Notes: a model not told the origin generated them from the sequence alone. Numbered from the stretch's first letter, positions 8,992 to 19,195 are shown. The stretch: DNA of 64,000 bases from Streptomyces profundus (GCF_020740535.1 NZ_CP082362.1:1240001-1304000), one strand, 5' to 3'. Numbers and translations: made by a program.

Positions 8992-10721
8992 TCGCCGGCC
9001 TCCTTTCCGGTGAGCGCCTCGGCCTCGTGGCGGGCCTCGTTCTCCAACTGGTCGAGCGCCGCAACCTCGGGGTGGTGCAGGTCGAACGCCGGCGACTCGG
9101 AGCGAATCCTGGGCAGGGTGGTGAAGTTGTGCCGTGGCGGGGGCGAGGAGGTCGCCCACTCCAGGGACCGCCCGTAGCCCCACGGGTCGTCCGCGTTGAC
9201 GTACTCGCCGTACTTCCAGGTCTTCCACACGTTGTAGAAGAACGGCAGCATCGACAGGCCGAGCAGGAACGAACTGACGGTGGAGATGGTGTTCAACGTG
9301 GTGAACCCGTCCGCCGCGAGGTAGTCGGCGTACCGCCTGGGCATGCCCTCGGCGCCGAGCCAGTGCTGCACCAGGAAGGTGCCGTGGAAGCCGATGAAGA
9401 GCGTCCAGAAGGTGATCTTGCCGAGCCGCTCGTCCAGCATCTTGCCGGTCCACTTGGGCCACCAGAAATGGAATCCGGCGAACATCGCGAACACGACGGT
9501 GCCGAAGACCACGTAGTGGAAGTGGGCCACCACGAAGTAGCTGTCGGAGACATGGAAGTCCAGCGGCGGCGAGGCCAGGATGACGCCCGTCAGGCCACCG
9601 AAGAGGAAGGTGATCAGGAAGCCGACCGACCAGAGCATCGGCGTCTCGAAACTCAGCGATCCCTTCCACATGGTGCCGATCCAGTTGAAGAACTTCACCC
9701 CGGTTGGCACCGCGATGAGGAACGTCATAAAGGAGAAGAACGGCAGCAACACCGCTCCGGTGACATACATGTGGTGCGCCCAGACCGTCACCGAGAGACC
9801 GGCGATGGTGATCGTCGCGGCCACCAGGCCGATATAGCCGAAGATCGGCTTCCGGCTGAACACCGGAATGATCTCGGAGACGATCCCGAAGAAGGGCAGG
9901 GCGATGATGTACACCTCTGGATGTCCGAAGAACCAGAAGAGGTGTTGCCAGAGAATGGCTCCGCCGTTCGCCGCGTCAAAGATATGTGCGTCGAACAATC
10001 GGTCGGCTGCCAGCCCGAACAGCGCGGCGGCCAGGACCGGGAAGGCCAGCAGCACCAGCACACCGGTGAGCAGCACGTTCCAGGTGAAGATCGGCATCCG
10101 GAACATCGTCATGCCGGGGGCGCGCATGCAGATGATGGTGGTGATGAAGTTGACCGCGCCCAGGATGGTGCCGAAGCCGGAGAGCGCGAGGCCCATCACC
10201 CACATGTCGGCGCCGACTCCGGGCGAACGGATCGCGTCGGAGAGCGGCGAGTAGGCGAACCAGCCGAAGCTGGCCGCGCCCTGCGGGGTGAAGAAGCCGC
10301 CAACCGCGATCAGGCCGCCGAACAGGTACAGCCAGTAGGCCAGCATGTTCAGACGCGGGAACGCCACGTCGGGCGCGCCGATCTGGAGCGGCATGATCCA
10401 GTTGGCGAACCCGGCGAACAGCGGGGTCGCGAAGAGCAGCAGCATCACCGTGCCGTGCATGGTGAACAGCTGGTTGAACTGCTCGTTCGACACCACCTGG
10501 GTGCCCGGCCTGGCCAGCTCGGCCCGCATGATCAGCGCCATGGCGCCGGCCGCGATGAAGAAGAAGAACGACGTCAGCAGATACATCGTGCCGATCGTCT
10601 TGTGGTCAGTGGTCGTCAGCCACTTGATCACCATGGAGCCGGCTGTGCCCGGCTTCTTCGGGCGCTGCGGTGGGGTCGCCTCCGCGCTCACCGAAGCGTT
10701 GGATTCCTCGACGGAAGTCAC
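8988..10721 (-). CDS. ctaD: Cytochrome c oxidase subunit I
   Basis: A 577-residue heme-copper oxidase core subunit with twelve membrane helices. The N-terminal block [14 protein letters not shown], the CuB/tyrosine motif [11 protein letters not shown] and the HHMY histidine pair are all present. It reduces O2 to water with proton pumping at the membrane. It starts at GTG 10721 and overlaps ctaC by 4 bp and ctaF by 4 bp, so the three genes are likely coupled. Confidence 0.98.
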   Translation of the reverse strand: MTSVEESNASVSAEATPPQRPKKPGTAGSMVIKWLTTTDHKTIGTMYLLTSFFFFIAAGAMALIMRAELARPGTQVVSNEQFNQLFTMHGTVMLLLFATPLFAGFANWIMPLQIGAPDVAFPRLNMLAYWLYLFGGLIAVGGFFTPQGAASFGWFAYSPLSDAIRSPGVGADMWVMGLALSGFGTILGAVNFITTIICMRAPGMTMFRMPIFTWNVLLTGVLVLLAFPVLAAALFGLAADRLFDAHIFDAANGGAILWQHLFWFFGHPEVYIIALPFFGIVSEIIPVFSRKPIFGYIGLVAATITIAGLSVTVWAHHMYVTGAVLLPFFSFMTFLIAVPTGVKFFNWIGTMWKGSLSFETPMLWSVGFLITFLFGGLTGVILASPPLDFHVSDSYFVVAHFHYVVFGTVVFAMFAGFHFWWPKWTGKMLDERLGKITFWTLFIGFHGTFLVQHWLGAEGMPRRYADYLAADGFTTLNTISTVSSFLLGLSMLPFFYNVWKTWKYGEYVNADDPWGYGRSLEWATSSPPPRHNFTTLPRIRSESPAFDLHHPEVAALDQLENEARHEAEALTGKEAGE

Positions 10722-11683
10722 GAGCGCCCCTCGTTCGTCTCGGCGTTCACGGCGGCGTCGGTCTGCTCGATGCCCGCCGGGGCGAAGCCGGTCTGGCCCC
10801 TGTCCGCCAGGTCCTGGAGGTAGGCGTCGTACTCATCGGGCGACACCACCCTGACGTTGAAGAGCATGCGGGAATGGTCGGTGCCGCACATCTCGGCGCA
10901 CTTGCCCAGGAACGTGCCCTCCCGGTCCGGGGTCACCTCGAAGGTGTTGGTGTGGCCCGGGATCGCGTCAAGCTTCATCAGGAACGGAACCACCCAGAAG
11001 GAGTGCACCACGTCGCGGGACGTGATGATGAACTGGACGGTCTCGCCCCGGGGCAGCACCAGGGTGGGGCCGGGGTTGCCGGTGTTCGGGTCACGGTCGG
11101 CGGGGGTGCCGATGTCGTAGACGCCGTCCGCGTTCTCCGGCACACGCTCCATCATGCGGTCGGGGATGGACTCCAACTCCGGTGCGTCATGGGCGTAGTC
11201 GTTGGAGGCGCCCACGGGCTCCAGGTAGTTGAAGGCCCAACTCCACTGGAAGCCGACCACGTTGATCACATGGTCGGGTTCGTCGGAGGTCTTGAGCAGC
11301 TCCGTCTGGTCTCGCGCGGTGAAGTAGAACAGCACCGACACGATGATCAGCGGAACGAGCGTGTAGAGCGCCTCGATGGGCAGGTTGTACCGGTTCTGCG
11401 GAGGAACCTCGACCTTGGTCCTGGACCGCCGGTGGAAGAAGACACTCCACAGGATCAGACCCCAGACCAGTACCCCGGTCACCAGTGCGGCGGCCCAGGA
11501 CCCCTGCCACAGAGCCAGGATGCGGGGCGCCTCCTCCGTGACCGGGGTGGGCATACCGAGACGGGGGAAGTCCTCGGATGTGCAACCTGTCGCGGTTGCC
11601 AGGACCAGGCCCGCGATCAGCGCCTGCGGCAGAACCCGCCGCATCGGGCGCCGCGACGAGCGGTCGGAGCCGTTGGGACTCAC
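10718..11683 (-). CDS. ctaC: Cytochrome c oxidase subunit II
   Basis: A 321-residue lipoprotein with a lipobox ending at Cys34 (TATGC), two membrane helices (about 55-75 and 103-120) and a cupredoxin domain. The CuA motif [14 protein letters not shown] and the upstream HSFWVV histidine are intact. GTG 11683 is preferred because GGGAAGG lies upstream and the product begins like Streptomyces CtaC; further in-frame codons above it have no support. First gene of ctaCDF, divergent from the cysteine desulfurase gene. Confidence 0.96.
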   Translation of the reverse strand: MSPNGSDRSSRRPMRRVLPQALIAGLVLATATGCTSEDFPRLGMPTPVTEEAPRILALWQGSWAAALVTGVLVWGLILWSVFFHRRSRTKVEVPPQNRYNLPIEALYTLVPLIIVSVLFYFTARDQTELLKTSDEPDHVINVVGFQWSWAFNYLEPVGASNDYAHDAPELESIPDRMMERVPENADGVYDIGTPADRDPNTGNPGPTLVLPRGETVQFIITSRDVVHSFWVVPFLMKLDAIPGHTNTFEVTPDREGTFLGKCAEMCGTDHSRMLFNVRVVSPDEYDAYLQDLADRGQTGFAPAGIEQTDAAVNAETNEGRS

Positions 11684-11757
11684 GTAGCGCCTTCCCGAGA
11701 GTCTCGCCCATGGTCCGGGCTGCCTTCGCACGGAGCGGGGCCGGCCCTGGCACGGGC

Positions 11758-11788
11758 AGGGTTTGGATGTTTATGCGGTCCAAACCCT
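11758..11788. promoter_or_regulatory. 10-bp inverted repeat between ctaC and cysteine desulfurase
   Basis: AGGGTTTGGA-N11-TCCAAACCCT, perfect arms (11758-11767 and 11779-11788), centred in the 177-bp divergent intergenic space. Arm length and 11-nt spacing suit a dimeric regulator on one DNA face. No regulator is assigned. Confidence 0.5.
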
Positions 11789-11860
11789 ACTGGACGCCTA
11801 TGGGCGTCACGCGGGGAGGGTGCCCAACGCGCCGAGGCGGGCCTCTAAGGGGTTGTTAGC

Positions 11861-13258
11861 GTGTCGAACGTGGCTTATTTCGACGCGGCGTCGGCGCTGC
11901 CCCTTCACCCGGTTGCCCAACAGGCCCTGGTGGCCGCCATGGAGGACGGGTGGGCCGACCCCGCTCGCCCCCACCGGGAGGGCAGGCGCGCGCGCCTGCT
12001 GTTGGACGCGGCCAGGGAGACCGCCGCGGACGCGGTCGGCTGCCGGCCCGACGAGTTGGTCTTCACCTCTTCGGGGACCGACGCCCTGCACCGGGGTGTC
12101 GCCGGCGCCCTGGCCGGTCGGGCCAGGGCCGGTCGCCATCTGCTGGTCTCGGCGGTCGAGCACTCCGCGGTGCTGCACGCCGCCGAGGCGCACGGCGCGG
12201 CGGGCGGCGGCGTGGCCGAGATCCCGGTGGACCGGGCCGGGCGGGTGGCTCCCGAGGCCGTGACGGCCGCGCTCGACGCGGCGCCCGGTCCCACCGCGCT
12301 GGTCTGCGTCCAGTCCGCCAACCACGAGGTGGGCACCGTCCAGCCGGTGGCCGAGATCGCCGAACGGTGCCGGGCGGCGGGGGTGCCGCTGCTGGTCGAC
12401 GCGGCGCAGTCGCTCGGCTGGGGCCGGGTGCCGGGCGACTGGTCGCTGCTCGCGGCCAGCGCGCACAAGTGGGGAGGCCCGGGCGGCGTCGGCCTGTTGG
12501 CGGTGCGCAAGGGCACCAGGTTCGCGCCGGCGGCCCCGGTGGACGAACGGGAGTCGGGGCGGGTGCCGGGCTTCGAGAACATCCCGGGGATCGTGGCGGC
12601 GGCGGCCTCGCTGCGCGCCTTCCGCCAGGAGGCCGACGCGGAGGCGGCCCGGCTGACGGAGTTGGTCGAGCTGATCAGGCGGCGGGTCCCGGAGCTGGTC
12701 CCCGACGTGCAGGTGGTCGGCGACCCGGTCCGGCGGCTGCCGCACCTGGTGACCTTCTCCTGTCTCTATGTCGATGGGGAGACACTGCTGCACGCGCTGG
12801 ACCGGGCGGAGTTCTCCGTCTCCTCCGGCTCCTCCTGCACCTCCAGCACGCTGACCCCCAGCCATGTGCTGCACGCGATGGGCGTGCTCTCTGAGGGCAA
12901 CGTCCGCGTGTCGCTGCCGCCGGGCACCGGCGGGGACGAGGTCGAGCGGCTGCTCGACGTGCTGCCGGGGGTGGTGTCCGAGGTCCGCTCCCAACTGGTC
13001 CCGCCCACCGAGGAGACGGCGGCTCCCGCCGGCGGGGGGCCGGGGCTGGTGGTGGACTCGCTGGGGCGGCTCTGTCCGATCCCGGTGATCGAACTGGCCA
13101 GGGCGATCGGCCGGGTGCCGGTCGACGGCATCATCACGGTCCTCGCCGACGACGTCGCGGCCCGCCTCGACATCCCCGCCTGGTGCGAACTCCGCGGCCA
13201 CGCGTACCTGGGCGAAGTAACAGCACCCTTCGCCCACCAGATCCGCCGCCTCCACTAG
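11861..13258 (+). CDS. Cysteine desulfurase-like PLP enzyme fused to TusA-like domain
   Basis: A 465-residue fusion. Residues 1-375 form an aminotransferase class V / NifS-type domain: the PLP lysine is Lys203 in SAHKWGGPGG and the persulfide cysteine is probably Cys326 in SSGSSCTSS. Residues about 393-465 form a TusA-like sulfur-carrier domain with the CPxP motif (LCPIPV, Cys405). The fusion would pass sulfur from cysteine to the carrier within one chain. It starts at GTG 11861 and is divergent from ctaC. Similar genes occupy this place in other streptomycetes. The sulfur acceptor cannot be told from sequence. Confidence 0.9.
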   Translation: MSNVAYFDAASALPLHPVAQQALVAAMEDGWADPARPHREGRRARLLLDAARETAADAVGCRPDELVFTSSGTDALHRGVAGALAGRARAGRHLLVSAVEHSAVLHAAEAHGAAGGGVAEIPVDRAGRVAPEAVTAALDAAPGPTALVCVQSANHEVGTVQPVAEIAERCRAAGVPLLVDAAQSLGWGRVPGDWSLLAASAHKWGGPGGVGLLAVRKGTRFAPAAPVDERESGRVPGFENIPGIVAAAASLRAFRQEADAEAARLTELVELIRRRVPELVPDVQVVGDPVRRLPHLVTFSCLYVDGETLLHALDRAEFSVSSGSSCTSSTLTPSHVLHAMGVLSEGNVRVSLPPGTGGDEVERLLDVLPGVVSEVRSQLVPPTEETAAPAGGGPGLVVDSLGRLCPIPVIELARAIGRVPVDGIITVLADDVAARLDIPAWCELRGHAYLGEVTAPFAHQIRRLH

Positions 13259-14502
13259 CCCCTCCGGGGGCGGGGCGGACACGGAGCGCGCACCGCCCTG
13301 CGAGCGGGGCCGGCCAGTATGGCCGGCGCCGGCTGACGGCCACGCGACAGAAAGCGGCCGAAGGGCCCCGGGCACTGGCCATCCCGGCGGCCGACCGCAC
13401 CGGGGCGGGGAGTGCCGGCGGGGCGGGGAAGCCGCACAACGTGAACCGGCACCGACCACATGGCCCTGCGGGCAGGGGGCGGCGTCAGAGGGGCCGACAC
13501 ATATGACCAGCGCCGGCGGACGGCCAAGGGCCCCCGGGCCCTGGCCCACTCCGGCGGGGCGGGGAACGCCGGACCGCGCGGGCGGCGCGGAGCGCGGCCG
13601 GCAGGACGGCCGGGCAACGACGCCGACACATACGACCACGCACAGACACCGGCCCACGGCCCCGGCGGGCGCGGAGCCGGTACCGCACCGGCGGCGGGCA
13701 GCGCCGGCCGGCAAGCCCGCCACTATGACCGGCGCCGACTGACGACCACGCCGCAGATCTACGGCCCACGGCCTCCAGGGCGGGGAACGGCCAACGGCGC
13801 ACGGAACGCTGGCCGCGCGGGCGGCACGGACAACCAAGCCTGCCAACAGGACCAGCGCCGTGTCCGCCCTGCCGGCGAGGCCGGCCAGGGTGACCGGTGC
13901 CGGCTGATGACCACGCCGCAGATCCACGGCCCACAGCCTCCAAGGCGGGGAACGGCCGGACGGCCGACCGCATCGGGGCACGGAGCGCTGGCCGCGCGGG
14001 CGGGCGCGGAACGCCGTGTCCGCAGATCCACGGCCCACGGCCTCCAGGGCGGGGAACGACCAAGGGCGCACGGAACGCTGGCCACGCGGGCGGGCCGGGC
14101 CGGCAGACACGGCGGCCAGGGTGACCGGCGCCGGCTGATGGCCACGCGACAGAAAACGGCCGAAGGGCCCCCGGCACTGGCCATCCCGGCGGCCGACCGC
14201 ACCGGGGCGGGGAGTGCCGGCGAGGCGGGGAAGCCGCACAACGTGAACCGGCACCGACCACATGGCCCTGCGGGCAGGGGGCGGTGTCAGAGGTGCCGAC
14301 ACATATGACCAGCGCCGGCGGACGGCCAAGGGCCCCCGGGCCCTGGCCCACTCCGGCGGGGCGGGGAGTGCCGGCGGGGCGGGGACAAGGCCCCCTGGTC
14401 GTTGCCCGCCAGCGGGCGGGGAGTGCCGGGCCGCGCGGGCCGGTCGTATCGCCGCCCCGGCCCGGCCGCGGGGCGGCCGGGGCGGGGGTGGCGTGACCCC
14501 GG
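13259..14502. repeat. 1.24-kb gene-free block of long direct repeats
   Basis: No gene is credible here: open frames on both strands are long only because of extreme GC content, and none resembles a protein. Two copies of a 250-bp sequence lie at 13323-13572 and 14125-14374, offset by exactly 802 bp with no indels and about 8 differences. Between them a second unit containing CGCAGATCYACGGCCCA recurs near 13752, 13915 and 14020. The block separates the convergent desulfurase and PfkB genes. The function is unknown. Confidence 0.85.
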
Positions 14503-15480
14503 CTAGGGGACGACGTGGGGGAGGACCTCGTCGGCCGCGTCCTGGCCGTAGGCCTTCGCGAAACGTTCGATGAACGAGCCCCGGTTGAGGGTGTACTCCT
14601 GGGTGCCGACGGTCTCGATGACCAGGGTGGCGAGCATGCAGCCGAGCTGGGCGGAGCGCTCCAGGGAGGCGCCCCAGCTGAGGCCGGAGAGGAAGCCGGC
14701 GCGGAACGCGTCGCCGACGCCCGTGGGGTCGGCCTTGGCCTCCTCCTGCGCGCAGCCGACCTCGATCGGCGACTCGCCGGTGCGCTCCACCCGCACGCCG
14801 CGCGCGCCGAGGGTGGTGACCCGGGTGCCGACCTTGGCCAGGACCTCCTCGTCGCTCCAGCCGGTCTTGCTCTCGATGAGCGCCTTCTCGTACTCGTTGC
14901 TGAAGAGGTAGGCGGCGCCCTCGGTCAGCAGCCTGATCTCGTCGCCCGGCATCCGGGCCAGCTGCTGGGAGAAGTCCGCGGCGAAGGGGATGTTCCTGGC
15001 GCGGCACTCCTCGGTGTGCCGCAGCATCGCCTCGGGGTCGTCGGCGCCGATGTGGGCGAGGTCGATGCCGCCGACCCGGTCGGCAACCGCCTTCAGCTCG
15101 ATCGCACGCGCCTCACTCATCGCCCCGGTATAGAAGGAACCAATCTGATTGTGATCCGCATCGGTCGTACAGACGAAGCGCGCGGTGTGCAGCACCTCGG
15201 AGATCCGGACCGACTGGGTGTCCACGCCGTGCCGGTCGAGCCAGGCGCGGTACTCGTCGAAGTCCTGCCCCGCCGCGCCCACCAGAATGGGCTTGGCGCC
15301 CAACTGGCCCATGCCGAAGGCGATGTTGGCGCCGACCCCGCCACGCCGTACCTCAAGCGCGTCGACCAGGAAGGAGAGCGAGACGGTGTGCAGCTGGTCC
15401 CCCACCAGCTGGTCGGCGAACCGACCTGGGAAAGTCATCAGATGGTCATTAGCGATCGAGCCTGAGACAGCAATACGCAT
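14503..15480 (-). CDS. PfkB-family carbohydrate/adenosine-type kinase
   Basis: A 325-residue ribokinase-fold kinase. The N-terminal PfkB signature RRGGVGANIAFGMGQLG and the C-terminal signature ADPTGVGDAFRAGFLSG (with the catalytic Asp) are complete. In mycobacteria an adenosine kinase of this type lies near ctaC, so adenosine kinase is a plausible role, but substrate cannot be read from motifs alone. ATG 15480 is followed by the typical MRIAVSGSIANDHL start. It is convergent with the desulfurase gene across the repeat block. Confidence 0.9.
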   Translation of the reverse strand: MRIAVSGSIANDHLMTFPGRFADQLVGDQLHTVSLSFLVDALEVRRGGVGANIAFGMGQLGAKPILVGAAGQDFDEYRAWLDRHGVDTQSVRISEVLHTARFVCTTDADHNQIGSFYTGAMSEARAIELKAVADRVGGIDLAHIGADDPEAMLRHTEECRARNIPFAADFSQQLARMPGDEIRLLTEGAAYLFSNEYEKALIESKTGWSDEEVLAKVGTRVTTLGARGVRVERTGESPIEVGCAQEEAKADPTGVGDAFRAGFLSGLSWGASLERSAQLGCMLATLVIETVGTQEYTLNRGSFIERFAKAYGQDAADEVLPHVVP

Positions 15481-15598
15481 GACGAGGTCACTCCCAGGAA
15501 GGGTCAGCGGACGACCGGTCCAGGCTATCGCGCGGGGAACCGACGGTGATCAGACATCGTCAAACGGCTGTACGCGGTGATCGAGCCAGGGAGACAGC

Positions 15599-17251
15599 GT
15601 GACGGACGACGTGACGGACGAGGAGAGCCAGGAGGGGGCGCGTCGGCGTTGGCCGGCCGTGACCGCGGTGGCCGCGACGGTCGTTCTGCTCGCCGGTGGC
15701 GTCTACGGCGTGGGGGCGCTCAGGGGCGACGACGCCCAGGACGCGGCGGGGCGGGCCGGCGGGCCGTTGCCGCTTGACACCGTGGAGGAGTTCGCCGTCG
15801 CGGAGGACGGCGCGCTGACCCACGCCGCGCGGCCGAGCGGGCCCCTGGTCGTGGCGGGCGAGTTGCCCGAGGGGCCGGAGAGCGCCTCGGTGTACCGGTT
15901 CGACGAGCCCGCCGTGACGGCCGACGAGGTCGCCGAACTCGCCGCCGGACTGGGCCTGGACGGGCAGGCCGAGCAGGTCGAGGGCGGCAGCTGGACGGTG
16001 GTCGGCGCGCCGGAGGGCGAGCGGGCCGGCGCGCTGCTGGTCGCCGAGGAGGCGCCCGGCCACTGGTTCTACACCGTGCACGACGCGGACATCATCGCGG
16101 ACGGCGGCGACCCCTTGACGGAGCCGGGCCTCATGCCCGGTGAGACGGCGAGCGATCCCGTGGGCGAGGCGGCGAGCGATCCGGACTCCTCGGTCTCCTC
16201 GGACGAGATGCCGGCGGCCGACGGCACGCCCGCCCCCTCCGTCGAGGACGCGCTCGCCGCGGCCGAACCGCTGCTGGCGGCGCTCGGCCTGACCGACGGC
16301 CGGGTCGACGCCTCGGCGACGGCCGGCCCCCAGCGGCTGGTGCGCGCGGAGCCCGTGGTGGACGGGCTGCCGGTGGCCGGTATGGACATGGAGTTCGGCG
16401 TCGGCCCCGACGGCACGTTGGAGTCCGCGAGCGGCGTCCTCGGCCTGCCGGCGGCCGACGAGGAGCGCGCGGTGACGGACGCCCAGCGAGCGCTCGACCG
16501 GGTGAACGCGGGCACCGCCGTCGGGGACGACGCGGCGGCGGCGCGCGATATCGGGCAGCCGTGCCTGCTGCCCGAGCCGGCGGACGCGCCCGAGCCCGGG
16601 GAGCTGCCGAGCGAGCCGGTGGAGGAGCCCGCGATCGGCATGGCCGAGCCGGCCCTGCCCGACCTGCCCTGCGGAGAGCCCGTGGCCGCCGAACCCGCCT
16701 CGGCCACGGTGGAGTTCGGGCTCTCGCTCCAGCGGTCCGAGGGCGCGCCGCTGCTGGTCCCGTCCTGGCTCTTCCGCGTCGGCGGCGAGGACGGCTACGG
16801 CCACACCGTCGCCGAGCCGGCGGTCGAGCACGATGTGCGGCCCAGCTCGGACGCGGCCGAGCGTCCCGGCACCGGCGCGGACGAGCCGGCCGACGACGGC
16901 GAGACGGGGGACGAGGGCCAGTCCGAGCCCGCCTCGCCCGGTGACAACGGCGCGGAGGTCGCCCCCCAGGAGCCGACCGAGCTGCCGACCGGCGGCATGC
17001 GGGTGGCGGGCCACTCCCCCGACGACCGCACGCTGACGGTGCACTTCTGGGGCGGCGTCTGCGACGAGTACGAGATCGTCGCCGAGGAGTCGGAGGAGCG
17101 GGTCGCCCTCTCCGTCTCCGTGGTCGACCCGGATCCGGAACGGGCCTGCATCATGCTGGCCGAGGAGCACAGCGCCGAGGTGACGCTGGACTCCCCGGTG
17201 GGAGAGCGCGCGCTGGTCGACGGCCAGGGCGCGGCGCTCGCCGTCCGCTGA
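15599..17251 (+). CDS. Large membrane-anchored, acidic exported protein
   Basis: A 550-residue protein with a short cytoplasmic start, one membrane helix (about 18-40) and a long Ala/Glu/Asp/Pro-rich outer part. The extracellular part has low-complexity linkers (about 180-210 and 418-465) between more ordered segments, and two close cysteines near 322 and 350 as well as two near the C-terminus. I recognise no domain; a similar uncharacterised large secreted protein sits in this place in S. coelicolor. GTG 15599 follows GGGAGA; GTG 15611 is an alternative. Confidence 0.8.
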   Translation: MTDDVTDEESQEGARRRWPAVTAVAATVVLLAGGVYGVGALRGDDAQDAAGRAGGPLPLDTVEEFAVAEDGALTHAARPSGPLVVAGELPEGPESASVYRFDEPAVTADEVAELAAGLGLDGQAEQVEGGSWTVVGAPEGERAGALLVAEEAPGHWFYTVHDADIIADGGDPLTEPGLMPGETASDPVGEAASDPDSSVSSDEMPAADGTPAPSVEDALAAAEPLLAALGLTDGRVDASATAGPQRLVRAEPVVDGLPVAGMDMEFGVGPDGTLESASGVLGLPAADEERAVTDAQRALDRVNAGTAVGDDAAAARDIGQPCLLPEPADAPEPGELPSEPVEEPAIGMAEPALPDLPCGEPVAAEPASATVEFGLSLQRSEGAPLLVPSWLFRVGGEDGYGHTVAEPAVEHDVRPSSDAAERPGTGADEPADDGETGDEGQSEPASPGDNGAEVAPQEPTELPTGGMRVAGHSPDDRTLTVHFWGGVCDEYEIVAEESEERVALSVSVVDPDPERACIMLAEEHSAEVTLDSPVGERALVDGQGAALAVR

Positions 17252-17279
17252 GGGGGCGGTCGACGAGCGCCGAACGGGG

Positions 17280-17320
17280 CGAGGGGCGGCGCACCGGGGT
17301 GACCCGGGCGCCGCCCCTCG
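17280..17320. terminator. Bidirectional terminator between exported protein and erpA
   Basis: Arms 17281-17292 (GAGGGGCGGCGC) and 17308-17319 are perfect complements, with an inner CCGGG/CCCGG stem. It sits between convergent genes. Confidence 0.75.
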
Positions 17321-17347
17321 CGTCATGCGCGCGGTGACGGGGTTCCG

Positions 17348-17701
17348 TCAGCTGAACGAGTCGCCACAGGCGCAGGAGCCGGTGGCGTTGGGGTTGTCGA
17401 TGGTGAAGCCCTGCTTCTCGATGGTGTCCACGAAGTCGATGGAGGCACCGCCGAGATAGGGGGCGCTCATCCGGTCGGTGACCACCTTGACCCCGTCGAA
17501 GTCCTTCAACACATCGCCGTCGAGCGAACGCTCGTCGAAGAAGAGCTGGTAGCGCAGACCGGAGCAACCGCCCGGCTGAACCGCCACGCGCAGCGCCAGA
17601 TCGTCGCGCCCCTCCTGCTCCAGCAGGCCCCTGACCTTGGCCACGGCCGTGTCGGAAAGGATGATGCCGTCGTTCACAGCGGTCGTTTCCGTTACGGACA
17701 T
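17348..17701 (-). CDS. erpA: Iron-sulfur cluster insertion protein (HesB/IscA/ErpA type)
   Basis: A 117-residue A-type carrier that passes Fe-S clusters to apo-enzymes. The three invariant cysteines are Cys46 (GGCSG), Cys110 and Cys112 (SCACG). It is divergent from nadA, whose product is itself an Fe-S enzyme, and near the cysteine desulfurase, which fits a sulfur/Fe-S neighbourhood. ATG 17701. Confidence 0.95.
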   Translation of the reverse strand: MSVTETTAVNDGIILSDTAVAKVRGLLEQEGRDDLALRVAVQPGGCSGLRYQLFFDERSLDGDVLKDFDGVKVVTDRMSAPYLGGASIDFVDTIEKQGFTIDNPNATGSCACGDSFS

Positions 17702-17899
17702 CTGCGTCTCTCCCGGGTAGTACGGAATGCTCTGCTGAGTGCGGGAACGGACGGCCCACCGTGCTTATTCCCGGCTCGCCGTGCTCTTTCTCCCCGTTCT
17801 GCCTGTCCCCTTCATGCTCGCACACCGCGCGGCATCGGAACATGGCTCCCGGCTCCAGGGCCCGGGGCGGGAGTGACGCGATCGGCGGGCAAGCGGCAT

Positions 17900-17934
17900 C
17901 GTCAAACTGACGCGAAGGAGTTATGCTCCATAAC
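17900..17934. promoter_or_regulatory. Two palindromes in the nadA promoter region
   Basis: CGTCA-AAC-TGACG (17900-17912) and GTTATG-CTC-CATAAC (17920-17934) lie 66-108 bp before the nadA start. Perfect arms in otherwise GC-rich DNA suggest operators, possibly for an NAD-responsive repressor; that identification is inference. Confidence 0.5.
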
Positions 17935-18007
17935 GTCAATACGACGAAAAGACCGTCTAAGAAACCGGACGATGATGGCCGGAACCGCAACAGAAAGGGT
18001 GTCTGTC

Positions 18008-19195
18008 GTGACCAGCGCCCAGCCCCTTGACGTCAAGCCGACCCCGTTGGCCCTGCTGCTCCTCGGACGTGAGTCCGACCCGGCGAGCGAGCGCGGTGTG
18101 GACTGTCCGGGGGACCTGCCGGCCCCCTCCGACCCTGACCTCGTGGAGCGGGCCCGTGCCGCCAAGGCCAGCCTGGGCGACCGGGTGTTCGTGCTGGGGC
18201 ACCACTACCAGCGCGACGAGGTCATCCAGTTCGCCGATGTCACGGGCGACTCGTTCAAGCTGGCCAGGGACGCCGCCGCCCGGCCCGAGGCCGAGTTCAT
18301 CGTCTTCTGCGGCGTGCACTTCATGGCCGAGTCGGCGGACATCCTCACCTCGGACGCCCAGCGGGTGATCCTCCCCGACCTGGCCGCCGGCTGCTCCATG
18401 GCGGACATGGCCAGCGCCGAGCAGGTCGCCGAGGCGTGGGACGTGCTGACGGAGGCCGGCGTGGCGGATGTCACGGTGCCGGTCAGCTACATGAACTCCT
18501 CGGCCGACATCAAGGCGTTCACCGGCCGCAACGGCGGGGTGATCTGCACCTCGTCCAACGCCAGGCGCGCCCTGGACTGGGCCTACGAGCAGGCGGGGCC
18601 CGACGGCAAGGTGCTCTTCCTGCCGGACCAGCACCTGGGCCGCAACACGGCGGTCAGGGAGCTGGGCCTCTCCCTGGACGACTGCGTGGTCTACAACCCG
18701 CACCGCCCGGGCGGCGGGCTCACCGCCGACCAGCTGCGCCGGGCCCGGATGATCCTGTGGCGGGGGCACTGCTCGGTGCACGGCCGCTTCACGCTCGACT
18801 CCGTCAAGGAGGTCCGCGAGCGGATCCCGGGCGTCAACGTGCTGGTGCACCCCGAGTGCCAGTACGAGGTGGTGGAGGCCGCCGACCAGGTGGGCTCGAC
18901 CGAGCACATCATCGCCACCCTGGACGCGGCGCCGGCCGGCAGCCGCTGGGCGATCGGCACGGAACTCAACCTGGTGCGCCGGCTGGCCAACCGCTACGCG
19001 GACCAGGGCAAGGAGATCGTCTTCCTGGACCGCACGGTCTGCTTCTGCTCCACCATGAACCGCATCGACCTGCCGCATCTGGTCTGGTCCCTTGAGTCCC
19101 TGGCGGCGGGCAAGGTCGTCAACCGCATCGAGGTCGACCGGGAGACCGAGCACTTCGCGAAGCTGGCCCTGGAGCGGATGCTGGCACTGCCCTGA
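18008..19195 (+). CDS. nadA: Quinolinate synthase A
   Basis: A 395-residue [4Fe-4S] enzyme that condenses iminoaspartate with dihydroxyacetone phosphate in NAD synthesis. Family blocks VFVLGHHYQRDEVIQFAD, FCGVHFMAESADIL and the C-terminal CFCSTMNRIDL are present; conserved cysteines lie in FCGVHFM, VHPECQYE and CFCSTMN. Length and motif set match the long NadA form of actinobacteria. GTG 18008 has GAAAGGG at a proper distance; GTG 17999 would put the site inside the gene. nadB and nadC are not adjacent. Confidence 0.96.
   Translation: MTSAQPLDVKPTPLALLLLGRESDPASERGVDCPGDLPAPSDPDLVERARAAKASLGDRVFVLGHHYQRDEVIQFADVTGDSFKLARDAAARPEAEFIVFCGVHFMAESADILTSDAQRVILPDLAAGCSMADMASAEQVAEAWDVLTEAGVADVTVPVSYMNSSADIKAFTGRNGGVICTSSNARRALDWAYEQAGPDGKVLFLPDQHLGRNTAVRELGLSLDDCVVYNPHRPGGGLTADQLRRARMILWRGHCSVHGRFTLDSVKEVRERIPGVNVLVHPECQYEVVEAADQVGSTEHIIATLDAAPAGSRWAIGTELNLVRRLANRYADQGKEIVFLDRTVCFCSTMNRIDLPHLVWSLESLAAGKVVNRIEVDRETEHFAKLALERMLALP

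Noticed and set aside
13323..14374. CRISPR-like array
   Set aside because: Units are 250 bp and of irregular spacing, with no short repeat-spacer pattern and no cas genes.
11807..15007. Very long minus-strand open frame across the repeat block
   Set aside because: It overlaps the well-supported desulfurase and kinase genes in other frames and is Arg/Pro/Gly-rich; open frames of this kind are expected at such GC content.
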